Made by a program: the position numbers and the translations under genes
The notes under the pieces: model-generated
Databases searched by the model: none
Seen by the model: only the letters and a program-made list of their open reading frames with translations
What the model was told of the DNA's origin: nothing
Assembly: GCA_030066085.1 (NCBI GenBank)
Contig: JASJCI010000006.1
Span: forward strand, 62,001 to 126,000
Reading direction: 5' to 3'
Source of the DNA: Gammaproteobacteria bacterium
GTDB lineage: Bacteria; Pseudomonadota; Gammaproteobacteria; GCA-001735895
Length of the DNA: 64,000 bases
Shown: one piece after another, positions 24,460 through 34,373 of the stretch
Numbering within the stretch: position 1 is the first letter of the stretch
Layout of the letters: the number at the start of each line of letters is the position of its first letter

Positions 24460-25008
24460 TCAATGAGGCTCGTCGGCGTAGCCGCTGCCGATAGCCGAGA
24501 ACGGCAGGTCGAGTTCGAGCTCGGGGACTTCGCGACCGATCCAGGCAACGAAGGTGTTGCTGTTGGGACCCGGAAAGGCCTTGTAGGTATTTGCCCAGGG
24601 ATAGGCGCGGGCGGCGTTGTCGACGCGATCGATCAGCGCTTCGGCGTCGGCACCGGTATGCGCCTTGATCAGCTGCGGACGCGCGCCGTACCAGAAGCGG
24701 TCGGGGACGTCGCGATAGATCCGCACCACCCTGCCGCCGTAACGTCCGCGCCAGCCGACGACGTCGTAGAGCGTATAGTGATCTTCCTCGGCGCGCTTGG
24801 CCGCGATCCAGGTATGAATCGCGAACCAGCCACGCCAGCCGAAGGCGTCGGCACCGTAAACATGCAGTACCGCCTCGTCGGTCATCGCGGGATCGGGGGC
24901 GATGCCGGCGGACTCGCGGCTGGCGGTAGCCCAGTCGTTGCGACCGCTGCAGCCGTAGAGCACCGCACCGACAAGCAGCGCCAGCAGGAGCGACCTGGTG
25001 ATCTTCAT
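24460..25008 (-). CDS. DUF3750 family exported protein
   Basis: A 182-residue protein with an N-terminal export signal ending in LLVGAVLYGCSG; the Cys may be a lipidation site although the lipobox is weak. The body contains AIHTWIAAKR, ARPQLIKAHTG and the family hallmark FPGPNSNTFVAW. Function of the family is unknown. It is a single gene, divergent from the acyl-CoA ligase operon. Confidence 0.8.
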   Translation of the reverse strand: MKITRSLLLALLVGAVLYGCSGRNDWATASRESAGIAPDPAMTDEAVLHVYGADAFGWRGWFAIHTWIAAKRAEEDHYTLYDVVGWRGRYGGRVVRIYRDVPDRFWYGARPQLIKAHTGADAEALIDRVDNAARAYPWANTYKAFPGPNSNTFVAWIGREVPELELDLPFSAIGSGYADEPH

Positions 25009-25198
25009 GCCGACATCCTAATTCAAAGCGGACGCCTGGCAAAGGGGTCGATCGGCTCCTTGCACCCGGTACCGCTGGCCGGAACCCGCCTCGGCACCGA
25101 CGGGGTAAAGTTCCTCGAACGCCGCTCCGACTGGCCGATAGGTCGTGAAATCCCCGCCGGCCTCGCTTAAAATCGAGCTGCAAAATTGAGGACAGCAG

Positions 25199-26728
25199 TT
25201 GCCGATTACGCTCGAAAACCTGATTGCACATCACGCGCGTCACCTCGGCGACTGCCCGGCGGTGAGCTTCGGCGGGGAAACGCTCAACTGGCGCGAGTTC
25301 GACTCGCAGGTCAACCGGCTCGCCAACGCGTTACACAGAGCAGGCATCGACAAGGGCGACAAGGTCGCGACCGCGCTGCCCAACAGTCTCGAGCTGCTTA
25401 CGATCTACTGGGCAAGCGTGTCCATCGGCGCGGTGCTGGTGCCGCTGAGCCCGCTGCTGAACGCCACCGGGCTCGCCAACCTGCTCGAAAATGCCGAGGT
25501 ACGCCTGGTCTTTCTGACAGCGGCGCTGAATTCGGATCTCGCCCGCGAGCGCGAGCGGCTGCCGCTGATCGAGGCGCGCAATTACATCGTGCTCGGCGAG
25601 GACGGAGGCCCCGCCTGGAGCGCTTTTATCGCCGACAGTCCGACTACCCCGCCGCCGCGCCCGGCGATGGACGAGCAGGACCTGTTCAACATCGTCTATT
25701 CCAGCGGCACCACGGGTTTACCCAAGGGCATCATGCACAGTCACCTCGTCCGTGCCCACTACGGCAGTCACTGCGCGGGCTGGTTCCGCATGACGCGCGA
25801 CAGCGTCGTGCTGCACACCGGCTCGATCGTGTTCAACGGCGCATTCGTGACGCTTATGCCATGTTTCTTCCTCGGCGCGCACTACATCCTGCACCCGCAG
25901 TTCGACGTCGAAAGCATGATCGAAACCGTGCGCCGCGACCGGGTTACGCACATCATGATGGTACCGGCGCAGATCATCGCGCTGCTGCAAAGCGAGAACT
26001 TCACGGCCGAAAACATGGCCTCGCTGGAGATGCTGCTGACGATCGGCGCACCGCTGCAGCAAACCTACAAGGAGCAGGTCAACGCGATCATCCCGCGCCG
26101 CTTTTACGAGCTCTACGGCCTGACCGAGGGCTTCGTCACGGTACTCGATCGCAATGACTTCGATCGCTATGCCGACTCGGTCGGCTGCCCGCCGCCGGGC
26201 TTCGACATGCGCATCGTCGACGACCAGGGTGTCGACCTGCCGCCGGGCGAGGTCGGTGAAATCGTCGGTCGAGGACCGGCACTGTCGAGCGGCTACTACC
26301 GCCAGCCGCAACTTACCGCCGAAACCTTCCGCAAGGGCTGGCTCTACACCGGCGATCTCGGCTACGCCGACGAAGACGGCTTTCTCTACCTCGCGGGCCG
26401 CAAAAAAGAACTGATCATCTCCGGCGGCGTCAATGTCTTCCCGCAGGACATAGAGGCCATCGCCGCGCGCCACGAGTCGCTGCTCGAGGTCGCCGTGTTC
26501 GGGATCGAATCCGACAAGTGGGGCGAGAGTCCGGTCGCGGCCGTGGTGCTGAAAGCAGGCGCGCAGGAATCACCGGCCGAGATCGCCGCATGGATCAACG
26601 CGCGGGTGGAAGCCCGCTTTCAGAAGGTGGCCGATGTCTACCCGGTCGACCAAATGCCGCGCAACGTCGCCGGCAAGACACTCAAACACGAATTGAAGGA
26701 CAGGTATCTTGCAGATCGAAAACAATAA
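25199..26728 (+). CDS. AMP-dependent acyl-CoA synthetase/ligase
   Basis: A 509-residue ANL-superfamily enzyme that activates a carboxylic acid as the acyl-AMP and then the CoA thioester. Core motifs are VYSSGTTGLPKGIMHSH, YELYGLTEG, LYTGDLGY and KELIISGGVNVFPQDIE, with the catalytic Lys near the end in NVAGKTLKHEL. The start is TTG at 25199. It overlaps the downstream dehydrogenase by 20 bases, so the two act together, probably in activation and processing of an aromatic or fatty acid. The substrate is not predictable by eye. Confidence 0.9.
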   Translation: MPITLENLIAHHARHLGDCPAVSFGGETLNWREFDSQVNRLANALHRAGIDKGDKVATALPNSLELLTIYWASVSIGAVLVPLSPLLNATGLANLLENAEVRLVFLTAALNSDLARERERLPLIEARNYIVLGEDGGPAWSAFIADSPTTPPPRPAMDEQDLFNIVYSSGTTGLPKGIMHSHLVRAHYGSHCAGWFRMTRDSVVLHTGSIVFNGAFVTLMPCFFLGAHYILHPQFDVESMIETVRRDRVTHIMMVPAQIIALLQSENFTAENMASLEMLLTIGAPLQQTYKEQVNAIIPRRFYELYGLTEGFVTVLDRNDFDRYADSVGCPPPGFDMRIVDDQGVDLPPGEVGEIVGRGPALSSGYYRQPQLTAETFRKGWLYTGDLGYADEDGFLYLAGRKKELIISGGVNVFPQDIEAIAARHESLLEVAVFGIESDKWGESPVAAVVLKAGAQESPAEIAAWINARVEARFQKVADVYPVDQMPRNVAGKTLKHELKDRYLADRKQ

Positions 26729-27473
26729 CTTCGTCGTCACCGGCGCGGCCCAGGGCCTCGGCGCCGCGGTCTGCCTGGCGCTCGCCCGGCGCGGCGCCAG
26801 GCTGGCGCTGCTCGACGTCAATCCCGACCGCATCGACGAAGTGGTCGTCGACTGCAAACGCGCCGGCGCCGCCGATGCTTACGCCTTTACCTGCGACGTC
26901 AGCGACGAAATCAGCGTACGCCGCAGCTTCGCCTCGATCGAGGAGCACCTCGGCCCGATCGCGGGACTGGTCAACAACGCCGGCGTGCTGCACGACGGCA
27001 TGCTGGTCAAGGTCAAGGACGGTGAAATCGTCGACCGCATGCCGCTGGAACAGTGGCAGCGCGTCATCGACATCAACCTGACCGGGGTATTCCTGTGCGG
27101 CCGCGAAGCCGCGACCAGCATGATCCGCAACGGCCAGGGCGGCGTGATCATCAACATCTCGAGCATCAGCCGCGCGGGCAATATCGGCCAGTCCAATTAC
27201 GCCGCGGCCAAGGCCGGCGTGGTCGCGCTGTCGACCACCTGGGCGCGCGAACTCGCGCGCTACGGCATTCGCAGCAACTCGATCGCGCCGGGCGTATTCG
27301 AGACCGAAATGGTCGCATCGCTCAAAGCAGAGGCCCACGACCGCATCACCCGCGGCGTTCCGCTGCAGCGCACCGGGCGGGTCGAGGAACTCGCGCACGC
27401 GGTCGAGTTCATCATCGAAAACGACTACTACACGGGCAGGATCATGGAACTCGACGGCGGGCTGCGCCTGTAA
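26709..27473 (+). CDS. Short-chain dehydrogenase/reductase
   Basis: A 254-residue NAD(P)-dependent oxidoreductase. The dinucleotide motif is VTGAAQGLGAAV, the structural motif NNAGVLHDG, the catalytic Ser in INISSISRAG, and the YxxxK pair in SNYAAAKAG. The Asp after beta-2 (LLDVNPDR) favours NAD over NADP. Start is TTG at 26709, inside the ligase gene. Probably oxidises a hydroxyacyl-CoA made from the ligase product, or reduces the corresponding ketone. Confidence 0.9.
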   Translation: MQIENNNFVVTGAAQGLGAAVCLALARRGARLALLDVNPDRIDEVVVDCKRAGAADAYAFTCDVSDEISVRRSFASIEEHLGPIAGLVNNAGVLHDGMLVKVKDGEIVDRMPLEQWQRVIDINLTGVFLCGREAATSMIRNGQGGVIINISSISRAGNIGQSNYAAAKAGVVALSTTWARELARYGIRSNSIAPGVFETEMVASLKAEAHDRITRGVPLQRTGRVEELAHAVEFIIENDYYTGRIMELDGGLRL

Positions 27474-27554
27474 TCCCGAGCGACATAGCCGTACCCGCAA
27501 AACGGCGTCCTGATACACTGTCGTCTCAGATAGCGGTTTCCTGGCTCCCGTCGC

Positions 27555-29354
27555 TTGAGCTTCGAGTTTGCAGCATCCCGGACCGGCACCTCCGGTCCTT
27601 GCCCCGTAGAGCACGCCCGGCTCAGCGCCGGCCTGCTGCTGTGGCTGGTTCTGGTCTCGCTGTCGCCACCGGCCGTCGGCGACGGGCTGGACCTCAGGAT
27701 CGAGATAAGAGGGCTTGATAGCGAACTCGCGACCAACGTGCGCCTGTACCTCGGCATCGAACAGAAAAAGGACAGCGCGCTGCTCAGCACGGCCAGCCTG
27801 CGACGCCTGCATCGGCAGGCGCGCGGCGAAATCGCCGAGGCGCTCAAGCCCTTCGGCTACTACCGGCCCACGATCGAGGCGGAGCTGGTTCGCGAAACCG
27901 ACGGCAGCTGGCTGGCGGCGTACACGATAGACAAGGGACCAGCGATCCCGATCGAGACGGTCGAGTTTTCCCTCGGCGGCGAGATGCAGGACGATCCTGC
28001 GTTCCATTCCCTGCTCGAACAGAATCTGCCGCAAAGCGGCGCCGCGTTTTCACATCTCGATTACGAAAAGCTCAAGTCGAGCCTGGTCAGGCTGGCCAAA
28101 GAACGCGGTTACTTCGACGCGGTGTTCGAGCGCCAGCGCGTCGAAATCGATCTCGAAGTCTACCGCGCGCGCGTGTTCCTCGATTATGCCGGGGGAGCAC
28201 GCTATCGTTTCGGCGATATCGAAATCGAGCCGACGGACCTCGACGATGACCTGCTGCGGCGATTTGCATCGTTCGAGCGTGGCGATGTGTACCTGGTCGA
28301 CAAGGTCATCGATTTTCAGCGCGCGCTGAACGCCAGCGGTTATTTCCAGACCGTCGATGTGTCCCCCGGGGTGCCCGATCCGGTCAGCACCGAGGTACCG
28401 ATCGTTGCCGAGCTGGTACTGCGCAAGCGCCATCGTTACGACTTCGGCCTGGGATACGGCACCGACACTCGCCTGCGGGTGCTGTTCGGCTGGCGCATGC
28501 CCAGGATCAACGAACGCGGACATCGACTGAATACCCGGCTGCGCGTATCCGACATCGGCTACACCGCCGCTGTTCGTTACAGCATCCCGGTCCTCGATCC
28601 GCGCACCGACGAGCTGTTTTACCGTGCCAGCGAGGGCGAAGAAGAATTCGAAAACGGCGACAGCACGGTGCGCGCGTTCGGCGTCGGGCTGAATCACAGT
28701 CGGGACGGGTGGCGCGAAACCCTGTCACTGGAGTACCGCCGCGAGGAATACCCGGTCGACGACGATACCAATGATTCCGATCTGCTGATCCCCGGCGTCA
28801 GCTGGACCCGCACCTGGGGCAATAACTTCATCAATGTGCTCGACGGCCTGCGCTTCGACCTGTCCCTGCGCGGCGCAAACAAGGACATCAGTTCCGATAC
28901 CAGCTTCGGCCAGCTGATCACGAGCCTGAAGTTCATCACTTCCTTCGGGGCGCGCGATCGTATCCTGATGCGCGGCACCTACGGCACGATAGACACGGAC
29001 GATTTCGCGAAAATACCGTCGTCGATCCGCTTTTTCGCCGGCGGCAGCCGAAGCGTCCGCGGCTACGCCTATAATTCACTCGGGCCTACCGACGACGACG
29101 GGGACGCCGTCGGTGCCGAACACCTGTTGCTCGGCAGCGTCGAGTACGAGCATTATTTCGACGAGCGCTGGGGCATGGCCGTGTTTTACGACGTCGGCAA
29201 CGCGATCGATGATTTCGACGAAGACCTCGAAAGCGGTGCCGGTTTCGGAGTTCGCTGGAAGTCGCTGATCGGCCCCGTGCGCATCGACCTGGCCAACGCG
29301 ATCAGCGACGACGAAGACTGGCGACTGCATGTCGATATAGGTCCGGACCTGTGA
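27555..29354 (+). CDS. tamA: Outer-membrane translocation/assembly protein TamA
   Basis: A 599-residue Omp85-family protein: signal peptide (AGLLLWLVLVSLSPPAVG), POTRA domains (from about residue 45, including ALKPFGYYRPTIEAEL and KERGYFDAVFERQRVEI), and a C-terminal beta-barrel. Barrel hallmarks are RFFAGGSRSVRGYAY and the final strands with GFGVRWKSLIGPVRIDLA. With TamB it forms the TAM complex linking inner and outer membranes. TTG at 27555 is the only reasonable start ahead of the signal peptide. It overlaps tamB by 4 bases. Confidence 0.92.
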   Translation: MSFEFAASRTGTSGPCPVEHARLSAGLLLWLVLVSLSPPAVGDGLDLRIEIRGLDSELATNVRLYLGIEQKKDSALLSTASLRRLHRQARGEIAEALKPFGYYRPTIEAELVRETDGSWLAAYTIDKGPAIPIETVEFSLGGEMQDDPAFHSLLEQNLPQSGAAFSHLDYEKLKSSLVRLAKERGYFDAVFERQRVEIDLEVYRARVFLDYAGGARYRFGDIEIEPTDLDDDLLRRFASFERGDVYLVDKVIDFQRALNASGYFQTVDVSPGVPDPVSTEVPIVAELVLRKRHRYDFGLGYGTDTRLRVLFGWRMPRINERGHRLNTRLRVSDIGYTAAVRYSIPVLDPRTDELFYRASEGEEEFENGDSTVRAFGVGLNHSRDGWRETLSLEYRREEYPVDDDTNDSDLLIPGVSWTRTWGNNFINVLDGLRFDLSLRGANKDISSDTSFGQLITSLKFITSFGARDRILMRGTYGTIDTDDFAKIPSSIRFFAGGSRSVRGYAYNSLGPTDDDGDAVGAEHLLLGSVEYEHYFDERWGMAVFYDVGNAIDDFDEDLESGAGFGVRWKSLIGPVRIDLANAISDDEDWRLHVDIGPDL

Positions 29355-32300
29355 AGCGCAAGCTAATCATTCTCGCCTCTGTCCTGCTGCCAGTCGTGCT
29401 GGCGCTCGGCTGGCTCGGTTACAGCGATACCGGCCTGCGCTGGGCCTACGCGCGCCTCGCAACCGGTCTTCCCGGCGAACTCAGGATCGGATCGCTCGAG
29501 GGCGGCCTGCTCGGACCGATAACGCTGCAGGACATCGATTACGCCGATGCAGACACCCGGATTACGGCCCGGCGGCTCGTGCTGCGCTGGCGCCCGACGA
29601 GACTGGTGCTGCAGGGCGCGCTGCATATCGATGCGCTCGAAATCGACACGCTGTCGGTGGAAACCGAGGCCGAGGACAGTACCGAGGTCGCGGACGAGGT
29701 TTTCCTGTCGCTGCCGGCGATCGATCTGCCGATCGACCTGCGCGTCGACCGCTTCGCTGTCGATGGTTTCGCCTTCCATCACCCCGCCGGGGTACACCAT
29801 CTCGATCACCTCGAAGTCAGCGGCGACCTGGACGCACACGGGGTCGATATCGAGTCCGCTCGCCTGGCCGCTGCCCGGGGCGAGCTATCGCTCCACGGCA
29901 GACTGCGCCCCGAGGACGCCTACAGCCACGATCTCGGCCTCGAATGGCGCCTGCAGCCGCCAACAGGCGAGGAACTGCGCGGCAGCGGCAGGCTGCAGGG
30001 AGACCTGCGGCAAACGAGGCTGCAACAGCAGGTTGAAGGTGCCGCGAGCTTCGATCTCGATTTCGCAGTCGAGGACCTCGAAAAACGCCCGGCCTGGCGT
30101 GCCCGGCTGCTGCTCACCGACTTCGACACGGCCCGCCTGGCCGAGGGCCTGGTGCCGCTTTCCGGCAGCGCCAAGATCAGCGCGACAGGCGACCTGCAAA
30201 GCCTTGGCGCCAGCGGTGACCTGCGGCTGCAATCGCAGTTGCCCCGGCCGCTGGCAGCCAGTTTCGAACTCGGCCGAATGAGCACGACCCTCGATTACCG
30301 CGCACTCGTTTTCGAACACCTGCACCTGCGCACGGACGGCGGCGAACTGCGCGCCAACGGCAGGGTCGACCTGGCCGAAACCGTTTCCTGGGACCTGCGC
30401 CTGGGACTGGAAAACTTCGACCCGGCAAAGCTATTTCCGGAGTGGCCGGGTGAAATCGCCGCCACAATCGAGACGCGCGGCGATCTGCTCGAGGGGGGTC
30501 CGGATGCGCATTTTCGGATCGGCGGGCTGCGCGGAACGCTGCGCGGTTACCCGGTTGCACTCGACGGCGGGTTGCGCTGGCAAGGTGACGCCATCGAGCT
30601 GCAGCGAATCGATTTAACCTCGGGATCGAGCCGGGTCGCCGTGAGCGGATCGATCGACCGCCGGGTCGAGCTGGAATGGAGCCTCGACAGTCCCGACCTC
30701 GGGCAACTCTTCCCGCGGGCCTCGGGTCGCCTGCAGGCGCGGGGCCAGTTGTCCGGTGCGCGCGAGGCCCCGGGAATCACCGCCGAATTCTCCGGTGAAC
30801 GTCTCCAGGTGGGCGCCTACGCGGCCGAACGCCTTGCCGGACGATTGCGGCTGGCGCAAGTTCACGAGTGGCAGATCGGCTACCTGGCAAGCAATCTCGA
30901 GATACGTGCCGATGCCGATGCAGTGCTGCTCGACGACACCCGTTTCGAGCGCGTCGAAGTCGATGCCAGCGACGGTGACATCGCGCTGCGCGCCAACAGC
31001 GGTGCAAGCCGCCTGCAGTTGCGCCTCGATGGCACGGTCTCCAATTCCGGCTGGAGCGGTCACCTGGCCACCGTGCGCGTGATCCATCCCGATATCGGTG
31101 ACTGGCGCCTGGCTCGACCCGCGGCACTGGAACTGTCAGCGGCAAAAATGCTGCTGCAAGATGCCTGCATCACGGAAAGCGTCCAGGGCAAGCTGTGTAT
31201 CTCGGCCGCAGGCGGTAATGGTGACTGGCGCGTCGACGGCGAGCTGCGCGAAGTTCCGCTGACCCGCCTGCAGCCCTGGCTGCCGCCAGACCTGGAATTG
31301 GCCGGCGTCGCGGACGCCGATGCGCACCTGCGGCTCGCCGCCGGCGACCGCCTGCTGGGCGAACTCGGGCTTCGCTTCTCGCCGGGAGTCATGCGCTATC
31401 AACCGCGAACCGGGCAAAGCGAGCTGGTCAGCTACCGCGGCGGCAATATCGATGTCGAGTTCGGCGAGTCCGGTATCCGGGCGCGCGCCGCCCTCGGTCT
31501 GCGCCCGCGCGAATTCGTCGATATCGAGCTGGCGCTACCCGGCGCCAGCTTGCTTTCGCTGGATTCGGCCACGCAGGAGCTGAGCCTCGATGCGCGGGTG
31601 GCCCTGGCCGACATCGGCATCGCGGAATCCCTGTTCGCCGACGTCAGCGATCTGCGCGGTGGCCTCGAAATCGAAGCGCAGGTGGCCGGCAGCGTTGCAC
31701 GGCCGCGGGTCCGCGGTAGCGCGCGCCTGGTCGATGCCGGATTCAACCTGCCACAACTGCATTTGCGGGTCGATCAGCTGCACGGCGAGGCGCGCAGCGA
31801 CGGGCTCGAGTCCACCGACTACCGTTTCACCGCGCGCATCGCCGGCGGCGACGTCGAACTCGAGGGCAGTACCCGCCTGGCCGCCGACGCCGGCTGGCCG
31901 AGCCGCTTGCGCCTGCGCAGTACCGGAGCCGCGCTGGCACCGCTGCTGCGTGAACATCTGCCGGCCGGCATGCAGGTCGCGGGCGACCTCGATGTCGATG
32001 CCGGGCTCGAGCTGGCCCTGCCCGACCGCCTGACCGGTGACCTGCTGCTTGGCGTCAGCAACGCGAGCCTGGCTTACCCGCTACTCGACGACACACTCGA
32101 ACGCTGGGCGGTATCCGATACGGAGGTGCGAATCAGGCTCGACAGCGACGGGGTGCGCGCGGATACCGATCTGCGAATCGGGGAAAATCGCGTGCAGGGC
32201 ACGGTCACGTTGCCGGGCGCGCAAATCCTCGTTATCGAGCCGGCGCGGCAGGCTTTACGAGGCGACGTCGATTTCGAGTTCAGAGACCTGTCGCTGCTGG

Positions 32301-33508
32301 CGACACTACTGCCGGAGATGCAGCAACCGCGCGGGACGCTGGACGGCGGCGTCGATCTCGGCGGCACGCTGGCCGCGCCCGAATTGAGCGTCGACGCTCG
32401 CCTGCGCGACGCTACCCTGCAGGCCCCGCGGCTCGGAATCGAAATCGTTGCGCTCGAGGCCGAGGCGCGCACCGATGCGCCGGGGCAGCTGCAATTCTCC
32501 GCGCGGGGCGAATCCGGCGACGGCTATCTCGTGATCGACGGCAGCAGTCGACTGGATGCCGCCAGCGGCTGGCCGACCGAACTGCGTATTCGCGGCGATA
32601 ACTTCACTATCGCGAACATCCCGGAGGCGGCCGTTAGCGCGTCACCCGACCTCACCGTCAGGATCGACGACTACAACATCGACATCCGTGGCGAGGTTTT
32701 ACTGCCCTCCGCGCGCCTGCAGCCACGCGACCTGTCCTCCGCCAGGCGAGTATCGGCCGATGCGGTCGTCATCGGCGGGGAACAGCCGCAGCAACGTCGC
32801 TGGCAGATCAATTCCAGCGTCCGTCTCGTGCTGGGCGATCGCGTCTCGTTTTATGGTTACGGCTTCGACGGTCGTATCGCGGGATACCTGACCATCGAGG
32901 AGCGAACCGGGCAACCGACCAGCGGCAGAGGGGTCATCGACGTGGTCGAGGGTCGCTACCGCGCTTATGGCCAGCAACTGGACATCCTCGACGGGCGCCT
33001 GTTGTTCGCCGGTGGTCCCCTGAGCAATCCCGGCGTGGATGTGCGCGCGGTGCGCGACACCGGCGATGTCATTGCCGGTGTCAGCGTTAGCGGGCTGCTG
33101 CGGCAACCGCAGGTCGAACTGTTTTCCGATCCGGCGATGGGGCAGACCGATACGCTGTCCTACCTGCTGACCGGCGGACCGCTCGAAACCGCGACCTCGG
33201 AACAGGGTGCGATGATGGCGAACGCGGCGGTCGCACTCGGCCTGACGGGGGGCGACAGCATGGCGCGTTCGCTGGCGGCGCGCTTCGGCTTCGAGGACAT
33301 GCGGGTCGAAAGCGGCAGCAACGGCGAACAGGCATCGCTGATCATGGGGCGTTACCTGTCATCCGACCTCTACGTCAGCTACGGTATCGGCCTGATCGAA
33401 TCACTGAACACGCTCAACCTGCGCTACCGGCTGTCGCGGCGCTGGCGTATCGAGGCCGAAAGCGGCCAGGAACACGGCGCCGACCTGCTCTACACCATAG
33501 AGCGCTAG
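29351..33508 (+). CDS. tamB: Translocation and assembly module protein TamB
   Basis: A 1385-residue AsmA/TamB-family protein with an N-terminal inner-membrane anchor (KLIILASVLLPVVLALGWLGY), a very long repetitive beta-helical periplasmic body, and the C-terminal DUF490 domain. The C-terminal signature includes GVIDVVEGRYRAYGQ, LDGRLLFAGG and YLLTGGPLE. It partners TamA, and proteins of this class also act in phospholipid transport to the outer membrane. GTG start at 29351 overlaps the tamA stop. Length is slightly above E. coli TamB (about 1259). Confidence 0.93.
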   Translation: MKRKLIILASVLLPVVLALGWLGYSDTGLRWAYARLATGLPGELRIGSLEGGLLGPITLQDIDYADADTRITARRLVLRWRPTRLVLQGALHIDALEIDTLSVETEAEDSTEVADEVFLSLPAIDLPIDLRVDRFAVDGFAFHHPAGVHHLDHLEVSGDLDAHGVDIESARLAAARGELSLHGRLRPEDAYSHDLGLEWRLQPPTGEELRGSGRLQGDLRQTRLQQQVEGAASFDLDFAVEDLEKRPAWRARLLLTDFDTARLAEGLVPLSGSAKISATGDLQSLGASGDLRLQSQLPRPLAASFELGRMSTTLDYRALVFEHLHLRTDGGELRANGRVDLAETVSWDLRLGLENFDPAKLFPEWPGEIAATIETRGDLLEGGPDAHFRIGGLRGTLRGYPVALDGGLRWQGDAIELQRIDLTSGSSRVAVSGSIDRRVELEWSLDSPDLGQLFPRASGRLQARGQLSGAREAPGITAEFSGERLQVGAYAAERLAGRLRLAQVHEWQIGYLASNLEIRADADAVLLDDTRFERVEVDASDGDIALRANSGASRLQLRLDGTVSNSGWSGHLATVRVIHPDIGDWRLARPAALELSAAKMLLQDACITESVQGKLCISAAGGNGDWRVDGELREVPLTRLQPWLPPDLELAGVADADAHLRLAAGDRLLGELGLRFSPGVMRYQPRTGQSELVSYRGGNIDVEFGESGIRARAALGLRPREFVDIELALPGASLLSLDSATQELSLDARVALADIGIAESLFADVSDLRGGLEIEAQVAGSVARPRVRGSARLVDAGFNLPQLHLRVDQLHGEARSDGLESTDYRFTARIAGGDVELEGSTRLAADAGWPSRLRLRSTGAALAPLLREHLPAGMQVAGDLDVDAGLELALPDRLTGDLLLGVSNASLAYPLLDDTLERWAVSDTEVRIRLDSDGVRADTDLRIGENRVQGTVTLPGAQILVIEPARQALRGDVDFEFRDLSLLATLLPEMQQPRGTLDGGVDLGGTLAAPELSVDARLRDATLQAPRLGIEIVALEAEARTDAPGQLQFSARGESGDGYLVIDGSSRLDAASGWPTELRIRGDNFTIANIPEAAVSASPDLTVRIDDYNIDIRGEVLLPSARLQPRDLSSARRVSADAVVIGGEQPQQRRWQINSSVRLVLGDRVSFYGYGFDGRIAGYLTIEERTGQPTSGRGVIDVVEGRYRAYGQQLDILDGRLLFAGGPLSNPGVDVRAVRDTGDVIAGVSVSGLLRQPQVELFSDPAMGQTDTLSYLLTGGPLETATSEQGAMMANAAVALGLTGGDSMARSLAARFGFEDMRVESGSNGEQASLIMGRYLSSDLYVSYGIGLIESLNTLNLRYRLSRRWRIEAESGQEHGADLLYTIER

Positions 33509-33533
33509 CACCATACGCGCGGAGCGAGTGGCG

Positions 33534-34271
33534 TTAGCGGTTGCGGCGCCAGCGAGGCTTCGATTGCGTCTCGATACGCTTCAGCTCGAGCAGGCTGGCC
33601 GATGAGTTCTCCAGGTGACGCGCGAGTTGCGCGAACTGTTCGGGCGCGGCCGCGAGCGGCGCCAGCAGGCGTCCTACCGGCGCGAGATAGCGGGCATAAA
33701 TGAACCAGGCCACCGCGATCAGCGCCAGCGCCAGTAACGCCACCAGGATCAGCGTATACGCGGATACCCGGAGCAGCACCGAATCGACGACTTCGTCTAC
33801 CAGTCGGCGCGCGTTGGCGGTCGCCTCGGGCAGCGAGCGGGCAAGCGTGAGCACGCCATCGCTCGCGGATTTGAGCCCGCTCGACAGTTCGGCAATCGGC
33901 GCACGCGCGTTTTCGACGACTTCGGGCAGGCGATCGGCCAGGTTCTGCGCGCTGCCCGGCAACGCCTCGGCCAGCTCCGCAACGGCGTTACTGGCGCGTT
34001 CGACACTTTGCACCGCGCGCGCGAGATCGGCCTTTTCGGCGTCGCTCAGCGCCTGCTCGCTGCGCGCGAGCGTATCGATCGCTAGCGCGAGGCGCTCGAT
34101 CGACTGCGACAGCCGCGCCGACGCCGCGGCCAGCCCGGCGCTGTCGACCTCGATACGCTCCACCCGCAGCTCGATGTAAGCACTATCCGCCGACCGGCCT
34201 GCAGCGGCCGGCGTTTCGGCGGCCTGCAACGACAACACGGGTAACAATAACAACAGCAAAGCTATACGCAT
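33534..34271 (-). CDS. Exported coiled-coil membrane protein of unknown function
   Basis: A 245-residue protein with signal sequence (RIALLLLLLPVLSLQAAE), a long Ala/Glu-rich helical region (about residues 40-165) likely to form a coiled coil, one membrane helix (YTLILVALLALALIAVAWFIYA) and a short basic cytoplasmic tail. ATG at 34271 places the signal peptide at the N-terminus; the ATG at 34310 adds 13 unlikely residues. No domain recognised. Confidence 0.7.
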   Translation of the reverse strand: MRIALLLLLLPVLSLQAAETPAAAGRSADSAYIELRVERIEVDSAGLAAASARLSQSIERLALAIDTLARSEQALSDAEKADLARAVQSVERASNAVAELAEALPGSAQNLADRLPEVVENARAPIAELSSGLKSASDGVLTLARSLPEATANARRLVDEVVDSVLLRVSAYTLILVALLALALIAVAWFIYARYLAPVGRLLAPLAAAPEQFAQLARHLENSSASLLELKRIETQSKPRWRRNR

Positions 34272-34373
34272 GGGGACCCTCCGCAACGGAACTGGAATCA
34301 TCGGCAACAATCCTAACCCCTGGCGCGCGGAAATGCGCCGCGATTGTTAGAATAGCGCCGCAGGAAATCGAGC